NCBI GenBank assembly: GCA_030688105.1
Contig: JAUYIV010000038.1
Coordinates: 1-6,219, forward strand
Direction of reading: 5' to 3'
From: Actinomycetota bacterium
GTDB lineage: Bacteria; Actinomycetota; Acidimicrobiia; Spongiisociales; UBA11373
Length of the DNA stretch: 6,219 bases
Shown: positions 1-5,125 of the stretch, one piece after another
Layout of the letters: every line of letters starts with the position of its first letter
How positions within the stretch are numbered: position 1 is the stretch's first letter
Translations under genes and position numbers: made by a program
The notes under the pieces: generated by a model
The model's input: the letters and a program-made list of their open reading frames with translations, nothing else
Told to the model about the DNA's origin: nothing
Databases searched by the model: none

Positions 1-133
1 CGGCGCGAAGCCGCTCCCAGGCCTCGCGCTCGCGGCGCTCGGCCTCCTGTCGCTCGAGCAGCTCCTCCACCCGCGCAGTGAGCCCTTCGATCTTGGTGAG
101 AAGCTCCTCGTTGGTGGGCCGAACGGTGGTCAT
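1..133 (-). CDS. Coiled-coil protein, N-terminal 44 residues (possibly DUF1641-like), cut by window edge
   Basis: Only the first 44 residues are in the window. They start MTTVRPTNEELLTKIEGLTA and continue as a highly charged Glu/Arg/Leu-rich helix with heptad-like leucines (about residues 11-44), so an N-terminal coiled coil is visible. The ATG at 131-133 overlaps the TGA of the upstream flavoprotein gene in an ATGA junction. An AAGGAG ribosome binding site lies five bases before it, inside the end of that gene, so the start is well supported. Small proteins of the DUF1641 family often sit beside sulfide:quinone oxidoreductase-like flavoproteins and have similar N-termini, which is the reason for the tentative family name. 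The diagnostic C-terminal part is outside the window, so the family is an inference. Function is unknown; a partner or accessory role for the flavoprotein is plausible from the coupling. Confidence 0.72.
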   Translation of the reverse strand, partial: MTTVRPTNEELLTKIEGLTARVEELLERQEAERREREAWERLRA

Positions 134-1362
134 GCCGACTCCTTCCCGGCGAGGAGCATCCGGCTGGGGAGCGGGAGGTCCTTTCCTCTGAGCAGGACGT
201 TCCAGTAGGTCCAGCGGAACATCAACTTCCCCCAGTGGTTCATCTCGGTCTCGTCGAGGAGGGTGAACGGCCCGATCCCGGGCAGAGGGAACCTCCCGGG
301 AAGCGGCTCGGTGTCGTAGTTGAAGTCGATCAGCATCGCCTTCCCGAACCCCGACTCGATGAAGCAGTTGGCGTGGCCGTCGAACTCTTCGACGGGCGCC
401 AGCCCGCGCAGGCCCCTCATGTAGTTGGTCGTGAACACCTCGGAAGCGAAGTGGGCGACCGAGCCGGCCTTGGAGGTCCCCAGATCGGCGGCATCGCCCA
501 GAACGAACACGTTCTCGTGTCCCGCGACGGCGAACGTCCTCCGGTCGACCGGGATGTGATTCAGCTCATCGCCCAGTCCCGAGTCGCCGACGAAGTCGGC
601 ACCCATGTTCACGGGAATGGTCACAAGGAGGTCGAAGGGGATCTCCCGCTCGTCGTAGGAGACCAGGACCCCGCGGTCGGCGTCGACGCGCTCGGGGTAG
701 AAGTCCGTTTCGAGTCCGATCTTCTTGTCTTCGAGCATGTGGCCCAGCCTCCGCGACGACACCGGCTTGGTGAACGCACCGGAGAGAGGAGTCACGTAGG
801 TGATGTCGACGCCATCCCTCTTTCCATGACGCTGCATGCACCAATCGGCGAGGAAGACGAACTCCAGGGGCGCTACCGGGCACTTGAAGGGAAGCTCCAT
901 GACATTGACCACGAGGCTCCCGCCTTCCCAACGTGCCAGCCGGCGACCGAGGGCGACCGCGCCCTCGAGGGTGTAGAAGTCGTGGATCGTGTCGCGCCAC
1001 GCATCGCCGTCGAGGCCGGGCGTCTGGTCGGGTCGGGGATGGGTCCCGGTGGCGATGATCAGGTGGTCGTACTCGAGGGTCCGCCCGCCGGCAAGGACGA
1101 CCTCCTGTCGATGGGTGTCGACGCCTTCGATCGGCGAGATCACCAGCTCGACTCCCGGCGGGATGAAGCTCCGCCGCGGCCGCACGACATCGTCTGCCCC
1201 ATACATGCCAAATGGGATGAAGAGCAGCCCGGGTTGATAGATGTGGGTCTCGTCCTGATCGACGATCGTGATGCCCCACTTGTCCGGATCGAGCAGGGGG
1301 CGGAGCCGATTCACCGCCATGGTTCCGGCCAGACCCGCTCCCAGGACCAGAAGCTTCTTCAC
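130..1362 (-). CDS. FAD-dependent pyridine nucleotide-disulfide-type oxidoreductase, sulfide:quinone oxidoreductase-like
   Basis: This is a 410-residue flavoprotein. An N-terminal Rossmann motif GAGLAG (residues 8-13) ends its beta-alpha-beta unit with an acidic residue near VDQD (34-37). ATGTHPRP (104-111) is the second conserved strand/turn, and VFVLGDAADLG (285-295) is the C-terminal FAD-binding GD motif. Cys161 (in PFKCPVAP) and Cys333 (in ANCFIESGFGKAML) fall where SQR-type enzymes carry redox cysteines. The C-terminal stretch around WGKLMFRWTYWNVLLRG (377-393) looks amphipathic and could dock to the membrane face. SQRs oxidise sulfide to persulfide/polysulfide and pass electrons to quinone; NADH dehydrogenase-2 and other relatives share the fold, so the substrate is not certain. 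The chosen start is GTG at 1360-1362, because the fold begins immediately after it, GGAGG lies about eight bases upstream, and it overlaps the regulator stop as GTGA. The open frame runs further upstream but that part is antisense-like noise. The gene ends in an ATGA overlap with the next gene. Confidence 0.9.
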   Translation of the reverse strand: MKKLLVLGAGLAGTMAVNRLRPLLDPDKWGITIVDQDETHIYQPGLLFIPFGMYGADDVVRPRRSFIPPGVELVISPIEGVDTHRQEVVLAGGRTLEYDHLIIATGTHPRPDQTPGLDGDAWRDTIHDFYTLEGAVALGRRLARWEGGSLVVNVMELPFKCPVAPLEFVFLADWCMQRHGKRDGVDITYVTPLSGAFTKPVSSRRLGHMLEDKKIGLETDFYPERVDADRGVLVSYDEREIPFDLLVTIPVNMGADFVGDSGLGDELNHIPVDRRTFAVAGHENVFVLGDAADLGTSKAGSVAHFASEVFTTNYMRGLRGLAPVEEFDGHANCFIESGFGKAMLIDFNYDTEPLPGRFPLPGIGPFTLLDETEMNHWGKLMFRWTYWNVLLRGKDLPLPSRMLLAGKESA

Positions 1363-2114
1363 GATGCGGTCCTCCGTTCCGCCAGGTCGGCGATCGCGTC
1401 GAAGGCACTGATCGTCGTGACTCGCTCTGCTGCCAGATGCGAGATGAGAACTCCAACCCGGGGCAGCAATCCGAGTACACGAACCCGCTCCTCCTGGCTG
1501 AGGCGATACACCTCTCCGATGTGCCCGGCCACGAGATCGAAGGGCAGGTCGAAGTTGCGAGCGATCGCCCGAACCTCGGCCTCGCCGGGAGGCCAGTGAT
1601 CGGGCGCAATACCGCCGGCGATCACCATGCCGAGGAGCTCCGCACCCCGGCGGGCAAACGCCCTGGCGCACAGGAACCCGAACTCGCTCGGCGTGAACCG
1701 GGGCACGAGGTCGGGAACCGATCCATACCGTCTCCAGGTATCGATGCACTGCGGCAGGACCGTTGCCTCCCGGGCCATGGCGCTGAAGAAGCCGCAAGGG
1801 TTGGCGACAGCGGTCACCGGGGTGCCGTCCATGTCGGTGACCACCACCATCACCCCCATGGCATCCGCGGCGAGGTCGGCCACCGACTGCGCCAGCTCTG
1901 GAGTCATCACCCGCGCCAGCCCCGAAGCGGCGTGCATCGCCTCGTCCTTCGGAGGGGCCGAAGCACCGAGCCAGGACATGACGGCTTCCTCAGGGAACCG
2001 CCATTGCCGTCCGACCTTCACGGCGGGCAGCTTTCCAGCCTCCGCCATGCGATAGATCGTCGACTTGTCGACCCGAATCAGCGCCTGCAGGTCCCGCGTC
2101 GTCAGATAGGTCAT
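1359..2114 (-). CDS. Transcriptional regulator: excisionase/MerR-type HTH fused to PocR-like sensor domain
   Basis: This is a 251-residue regulator. Residues 1-50 match the short excisionase-family HTH (HTH_17/MerR superfamily): LTTRDLQALIRVDKSTIYRM, then a basic wing-like KVGRQWRFPEEAVMSWL. Residues about 70-170 resemble the PocR ligand-binding domain, a PAS-like sensor thought to bind small hydrocarbon derivatives. Cys107 (NPCGFF), Cys123 (PQCIDTW) and Cys149 (FGFLCARAF) lie at positions typical of that family, followed by the GMVIAGGI core strand. The C-terminal 80 residues are helical and of unclear role. The start at ATG 2112-2114 is chosen because AGGGGG lies 5-6 bases upstream and the HTH begins at once; an ATG five bases earlier is out of frame and stops after two codons. 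The protein ends in a GTGA overlap with the flavoprotein, so it probably controls that operon, including itself, through the inverted repeat upstream. The ligand is unknown; the cysteines would also suit a thiol- or sulfur-responsive sensor, which is inference. Confidence 0.85.
   Translation of the reverse strand: MTYLTTRDLQALIRVDKSTIYRMAEAGKLPAVKVGRQWRFPEEAVMSWLGASAPPKDEAMHAASGLARVMTPELAQSVADLAADAMGVMVVVTDMDGTPVTAVANPCGFFSAMAREATVLPQCIDTWRRYGSVPDLVPRFTPSEFGFLCARAFARRGAELLGMVIAGGIAPDHWPPGEAEVRAIARNFDLPFDLVAGHIGEVYRLSQEERVRVLGLLPRVGVLISHLAAERVTTISAFDAIADLAERRTAS
1371..1376 (-). promoter_or_regulatory. Ribosome binding site fixing the GTG start of the flavoprotein
   Basis: On the minus strand GGAGGA sits about eight bases before the GTG at 1362, inside the last codons of the regulator gene. 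It supports the rare GTG start over in-frame upstream codons and explains efficient re-initiation at the GTGA overlap. Confidence 0.6.
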
Positions 2115-2130
2115 CTCATGCCCCCTGCTG

Positions 2131-2196
2131 CTTCTTGCATCTGGTGCATCTCATCCATCTTCGGGCACGAGGACGAGTCGGCACCAGGTGCAGAAG
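2131..2196. promoter_or_regulatory. Imperfect inverted repeat with two GCACC/GGTGC dyads upstream of the regulator operon
   Basis: The left arm at 2131-2147 (CTTCTTGCATCTGGTGC) and the reverse complement of the right arm at 2181-2196 (CTTCTGCACCTGGTGC) agree except for one gap and one mismatch, with 33 bases between. Each arm also contains an 11-base near-palindrome: GCATCTGGTGC at 2137-2147 and GCACCAGGTGC at 2181-2191, the second symmetric around a single central base. Their centres are 44 bp apart, about four helical turns. The nearest arm ends 17 bases before the regulator ATG. Such a layout fits paired operator sites for a dimeric autoregulator with looping, or a leader RNA hairpin just before the ribosome binding site. 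No convincing -10 or -35 box was found around it. Confidence 0.5.
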
Positions 2197-2230
2197 ACCC
2201 AGACTGGGAGGGGCGAAGGTCCCGGGAAGC

Positions 2231-2259
2231 CGCCAGCCCCCAGCCGCCAGCCCCCCAGC
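2231..2259. repeat. Heptamer array A, consensus CSCCAGC, four units
   Basis: Units are CGCCAGC, CCCCAGC, CGCCAGC and CCCCCAGC. CAG recurs at 2234, 2241, 2248 and 2256, a spacing of 7, 7 and 8. The minus strand is G-rich, with runs of five and six G, and could form a weak quadruplex. Confidence 0.7.
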
Positions 2260-2350
2260 CAGAGAGATGTCTCGGGCGACGGGCGGTAAGGCCATCGGCC
2301 ATTGGAGGGCCGACGCAGGCCCAGCAAGGCTCACGCATTCAAAGGGGCGA

Positions 2351-2371
2351 ACCGCTCACCGCCAACCGCCA
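2351..2371. repeat. Heptamer array B, ACCGCCA, three units
   Basis: Units are ACCGCTC, ACCGCCA and ACCGCCA at exact 7-base spacing. Part of the array (CCAACCGC, 2362-2369) is complementary to GCGGTTGG at 2410-2417 in array C, and the adjoining CGCCAGAA pairs with TTCTGGCG at 2398-2405, so arrays B and C together form an imperfect inverted repeat. Confidence 0.6.
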
Positions 2372-2406
2372 GAACCCGCCCGAACACCTCGCACCACTTC
2401 TGGCGT

Positions 2407-2434
2407 TCAGCGGTTGGCCGTCAGCGGTCAGCCG
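2407..2434. repeat. Heptamer array C, TCAGCGG, four degenerate units
   Basis: Units are TCAGCGG, TTGGCCG, TCAGCGG and TCAGCCG in exact 7-base phase. The first and third are identical; the other two differ at one to three positions. Confidence 0.65.
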
Positions 2435-2444
2435 ACGATTCGCC

Positions 2445-2493
2445 GGGCAACGGGCAACGGGCAACGGGCAACGGGCAACGGGCAACGGGCGAC
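2445..2493. repeat. Heptamer array D, (GGGCAAC)6 plus GGGCGAC
   Basis: There are six perfect GGGCAAC units at 2445-2486 and a seventh, GGGCGAC, at 2487-2493, giving seven GGG tracts separated by four-base loops on the plus strand. This matches the usual G-quadruplex pattern (four or more G3 tracts with loops of 1-7). The plus strand is the template strand for the minus-strand thiolase gene, whose stop codon begins only three bases away, so the array lies in the thiolase 3' untranslated region and could affect transcript ending. Confidence 0.9.
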
Positions 2494-2496
2494 GCC

Positions 2497-3678
2497 CTAT
2501 GCAACCTCGAACAGGCCCGCGGCTCCCATCCCGCCGCCGATGCACATGGTGCTGACGACGTATCGGGCGCCGCGGCGCTTCCCTTCGATGAGGGCATGGC
2601 CCACCATTCGGCTGCCCGACATCCCGTACGGGTGGCCGATCGAGATCGATCCGCCGTCCACGTTGAGCAACTCGTCGGGGATGCCGAGCCTGTCCCGGCA
2701 GTACACCACCTGGACGGCGAAGGCCTCGTTGAGCTCCCACAGCCCGATATCGTCGACCCCGAGCCCGGCGCGCTCGAGGAGTTTGGGGACCGCGAAGACG
2801 GGTCCGATGCCCATCTCGTCGGGAGCGCAGCCGGCGACGGCCATGCTCCGGTAGAACCCGAGAGGCGCCAAACCCCGCTTCGCGGCGAGATCGGCATCCA
2901 TCACGACGCACGCCGAAGCGCCGTCCGAGAGCTGGCTGGCGTTGCCTGCCGTGATCGACCCGCCATCGAACACCGGCTTGAGTCCGGCCAGCCCTTCGAG
3001 CGTGGTCTCGGGCCGATTCCCCTCATCCTGCTCGAGAACGACGTCCTCCCTCGACTCCTCACCGGTATCCTTGGCACGCACCACCTTCGTCGTTTTCACG
3101 GGGATGATCTCGTCGTCGAATCTTCCCGCGGCTTGGGCTGCAGCGGTTCGTTGCTGGCTCTGCAGGGAGTACTCGTCCTGCGCTTCGCGGCCCACCGAGT
3201 ACCGCTCGGCCACCACCTCGGCGGTGTGCAGCATCGGCATGTACATGTGCGGCTGCCGCTCCAGCAACGCCGGGTCCATTGCCCGGTACTGATTCATGTT
3301 CTGGTTCTGCACCAGGCTGATCGATTCGAGCCCACCGGCGACGACCACCGGCATCCCGTCGTGGACCACCTGCTTGGCCGCCGTGGCGATGGCCATCATC
3401 CCCGAGGAGCACTGCCGATCGATGGTCATCCCGGCGACGCTGTCGGGCATCCCTGCGGAAAGAGAGGCCTGGCGCGCGACGTTGAAGCCGGTGGTCCCCT
3501 GGGTGAGGGCGTTGCCCATGATCACGTCGTCGGGCTCCCCCGGCTCGACGCCGGCCCGTTCCAGCGCCGCCCTGATCGCGTGCGCCGCCAGAGAGGGTCC
3601 CTCCAGATCGTTGAATGCCCCGCGATACGCCCTTCCAATGGGCGTCCTCGCGGTGGAGACGATCGCTGCTTCCTTCAT
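2497..3678 (-). CDS. Thiolase (acetyl-CoA C-acyltransferase family)
   Basis: This is a 393-residue protein, the normal full length for the thiolase family. It shows the acyl-accepting Cys90 in DRQCSSGMMAI, NEAFA at 317-321, the active-site His349 in GHPYGMSG, and Cys379 in MCIGGGMGAA near the end; the TAGNASQLSDGA loop at 243-254 is also typical. Thiolases cleave 3-ketoacyl-CoA with CoA in beta-oxidation, or condense two acetyl-CoA in the reverse biosynthetic direction; all catalytic residues are present, but the direction and chain length cannot be read from sequence. Being closer to the FadA/acetyl-CoA acetyltransferase group than to SCP2-type thiolases is an inference from the C-terminal CxG motif. 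The ATG at 3676-3678 has an excellent GAGGAGG site five bases upstream. No beta-oxidation partner gene is adjacent in the window; the lipoprotein gene is divergent and the regulator operon is separated by 382 bases. Confidence 0.96.
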   Translation of the reverse strand: MKEAAIVSTARTPIGRAYRGAFNDLEGPSLAAHAIRAALERAGVEPGEPDDVIMGNALTQGTTGFNVARQASLSAGMPDSVAGMTIDRQCSSGMMAIATAAKQVVHDGMPVVVAGGLESISLVQNQNMNQYRAMDPALLERQPHMYMPMLHTAEVVAERYSVGREAQDEYSLQSQQRTAAAQAAGRFDDEIIPVKTTKVVRAKDTGEESREDVVLEQDEGNRPETTLEGLAGLKPVFDGGSITAGNASQLSDGASACVVMDADLAAKRGLAPLGFYRSMAVAGCAPDEMGIGPVFAVPKLLERAGLGVDDIGLWELNEAFAVQVVYCRDRLGIPDELLNVDGGSISIGHPYGMSGSRMVGHALIEGKRRGARYVVSTMCIGGGMGAAGLFEVA

Positions 3679-3853
3679 CGGATCCTCCTCGGGTCCCCGG
3701 AAGGATACGGCGGATCACCACCCCAGCGCCCGGGCCGCCACGCCATGGGTGCTGGGCCGCTCGAGAGAGCACCGGTGTGTCGGGAACCGCCCCATGCCCC
3801 CGTTTCTCCCCCACCCCGAGCGTCGCCATGCAACCGGCGTAGAGTGTCGATCT
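3679..3853. promoter_or_regulatory. Divergent promoter region between thiolase and lipoprotein genes
   Basis: This 175-base gap must drive both divergent genes. On the minus strand TATCCT (3707 to 3702) is a possible -10 box for thiolase, leaving a short leader with the GAGGAGG site at 3684-3690; no matching -35 was found. An inverted repeat GGTGCT/AGCACC lies at 3748-3753/3768-3773, overlapping a perfect 8-base palindrome CACCGGTG at 3770-3777. No gene is visible in the gap. Confidence 0.4.
3840..3845 (+). promoter_or_regulatory. Candidate -10 box (TAGAGT) of a leaderless lipoprotein transcript
   Basis: TAGAGT fits the actinobacterial TANNNT -10 pattern and ends eight bases before the GTG at 3854 and eleven before the ATG at 3857. 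No ribosome binding site is present between it and the start, as expected if transcription begins at or next to the start codon. No clear -35 was seen. Confidence 0.45.
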
Positions 3854-3856
3854 GTG

Positions 3857-5092
3857 ATGACCCCGCGCTGCGCCGCCCTCGTCCTCCTGGTCGTCGCCCT
3901 CGCCGCCTCGGCTTGCGAGTCGTCTTCGACGGCCACCACGAGCACCACAACGACCAGCATCGACGACTCCACGACCACGACCGCCGCAGGGCGGGTGACC
4001 CTCGGGGTCAACGGAACAGCATTCCTCCAAGAGGGCGACCGGGGTGCGTACGTCGCGGCACTTCAGTTCTACCTGGTGTGCACCGGCCACGCCGAGCCCG
4101 CACCGGACGCCACGGTGACGGTCGACGGATCGTTCGGGCCGATCACCGGCGACGCCGTGGCCTGGTACCAGGCCGAGCTTCGGCGGATCCCCACCGGCGA
4201 TCCCGACGAGGAGACGTTCTTGTCGTTGGCGCGGGACTGCTCGGACGAACGGTCGATCACGTTCCCCGATGGGGAGGTGGCCACCGAGGTGGCCGGGAGC
4301 GTCGGTCCCGGCGATGACGAGGTCTTCTCGTTCGACGGCGCCCGCGGGCAAATCCTGAGACTGACACTGGTCGAGGGGGAGGTCGCGATCATGGTGCTGG
4401 GCCCGGACGGCACCGAGATCGAGACCACCGCCGATGAGAACTTCATCGAGGCAGAGCTCGCCGGCGCGATCACCTACGCGATCCGGGTCAGCTCGAGCAC
4501 CGACACCTCCTATCTGATCCACGCCGCGGCGCGATCTCCCAATGTGGTGGCCTCGGAGTTCGGCCCGATGCTGCTCGAAGCCGGTGGACTCGGAGTCGAG
4601 GAGATCGGTGGGGACGAGATCAACACGGTTGCCGTCATCTCCCTGCTCCTGGGCTCGGCATGGGACGACACCGGGTGGCTGTCGGAAGAGGAGGGTTGCA
4701 CCGGCTCGAACCGACACGTCACCTGGCTCATCCAGGCCGACGACCCGCCGGGCACCGACCATCCGGCGTTCCTGGTCGTCGACTTCACCAACACCGGCGG
4801 GTTGCCCTACTTCTCGCAGTACTCGTATCGATCCGCAGACCTGGGAACCCTCGATCCGATCGCGAGCGGTCTGGCCACCGAGGAAGGGATCAGCCTGGGA
4901 AGCACGCTCGCCGAGTTCGCCGACGCCTACGACGACCCGGACTTCTTCGACACGGTGCGCGGCCTGGCGAGATTCTCCGGCGACGACATGGTGGTGGGCA
5001 TCGCCATCTCGGGTACTGCCGCCGACCCCGATCCGGACGCCTCGAAGGTCTGGTACATCAGCGCCGGCGCCGACGGCTGCCCCGACTTCTGA
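3857..5092 (+). CDS. Secreted lipoprotein with peptidoglycan-binding domain, PPC-like domain and unknown C-terminal domain
   Basis: This is a 411-residue exported protein. Residues 1-19 form a signal peptide with a hydrophobic core (AALVLLVVALAASA) ending at Cys20; the lipobox is imperfect (Ala at -3), so lipid attachment is likely but not certain. A Ser/Thr-rich linker follows (21-43). Residues about 50-128 match the peptidoglycan-binding type 1 fold: LQEGDRGAYVAALQFYL, then TVDGSFGPITGDAVAWYQ. Residues about 145-224 look like a PPC-type beta domain (VGPGDDEVFSFDGARGQ, LGPDGTEI, YAIRVSSS). The remaining ~180 residues are acidic, carry Cys281 and Cys408, and are not recognised. No protease or hydrolase motif is evident. 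It is probably anchored outside the membrane and bound to the cell wall. The start is ATG 3857, or GTG 3854 immediately before it; no ribosome binding site is seen. Extending the open frame upstream enters the thiolase antisense and is not coding. Confidence 0.85.
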   Translation: MTPRCAALVLLVVALAASACESSSTATTSTTTTSIDDSTTTTAAGRVTLGVNGTAFLQEGDRGAYVAALQFYLVCTGHAEPAPDATVTVDGSFGPITGDAVAWYQAELRRIPTGDPDEETFLSLARDCSDERSITFPDGEVATEVAGSVGPGDDEVFSFDGARGQILRLTLVEGEVAIMVLGPDGTEIETTADENFIEAELAGAITYAIRVSSSTDTSYLIHAAARSPNVVASEFGPMLLEAGGLGVEEIGGDEINTVAVISLLLGSAWDDTGWLSEEEGCTGSNRHVTWLIQADDPPGTDHPAFLVVDFTNTGGLPYFSQYSYRSADLGTLDPIASGLATEEGISLGSTLAEFADAYDDPDFFDTVRGLARFSGDDMVVGIAISGTAADPDPDASKVWYISAGADGCPDF

Positions 5093-5110
5093 GGCGGCCT
5101 TTGGGCGCCG

Positions 5111-5116
5111 TAACCT
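5111..5116 (+). promoter_or_regulatory. Candidate -10 box (TAACCT) of a leaderless PAC2 transcript
   Basis: TAACCT lies in the 33-base gap after the lipoprotein stop and ends nine bases before the ATG at 5126. There is no ribosome binding site between them. It closely mirrors the TAGAGT arrangement before the lipoprotein gene and suggests the PAC2 gene has its own leaderless promoter rather than depending only on read-through. Confidence 0.45.
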
Positions 5117-5125
5117 GACCCCGGT

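Larger units (their letters stand above)
2115..2496. other. Gene-free region rich in heptamer repeats
   Basis: This 382-base gap separates two minus-strand genes. All frames are partly open because of GC content and the repeats, but none of the reading frames shows a recognisable protein, consistent third-position bias or a ribosome binding site. It holds the regulator-proximal inverted repeat, four tandem arrays with a 7-base period (2231-2259, 2351-2371, 2407-2434, 2445-2493) and small hairpins: TCGGCC/GGCCGA at 2295-2300/2308-2313, and CGCCAGAA/TTCTGGCG at 2367-2374/2398-2405. The regulator operon promoter must lie here or upstream, but no standard hexamers are obvious. Confidence 0.7.

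Noticed and set aside
235..1599. Open reading frame of 454 codons on the plus strand
   Set aside because: It lies antisense to the flavoprotein and regulator, which have clear motifs; the frame is open because of GC-rich codons and its product has no recognisable domain.
2111..2158. Fifteen-codon Met-rich leader peptide (MDEMHQMQEAAGGMR) whose stop overlaps the regulator ATG as ATGA
   Set aside because: The overlap is attractive, but there is no ribosome binding site before its ATG, and its codons (CAA, GAA, GCA, GCA, AGA) are unlike the G/C-ending codons of neighbouring genes. It also coincides with the inverted repeat arm, which explains its composition.
2295..2313. Intrinsic terminator hairpin TCGGCC/GGCCGA
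   Set aside because: The stem is only six base pairs and no T tract follows on either strand.
2231..2493. CRISPR array
   Set aside because: The repeats are 7 bases long and directly adjacent, with no spacers of unique sequence.
2135..2854. Plus-strand frame encoding a repeated RATGNGQ peptide
   Set aside because: The peptide repeat is simply translation of the (GGGCAAC)n DNA array (three units = seven codons); every frame through the array gives a repeat, and the rest is antisense to thiolase.
2302..4317. Open reading frame of 671 codons on the plus strand
   Set aside because: It crosses the heptamer arrays, runs antisense to the whole thiolase and then out of frame through the lipoprotein; no protein family is visible.
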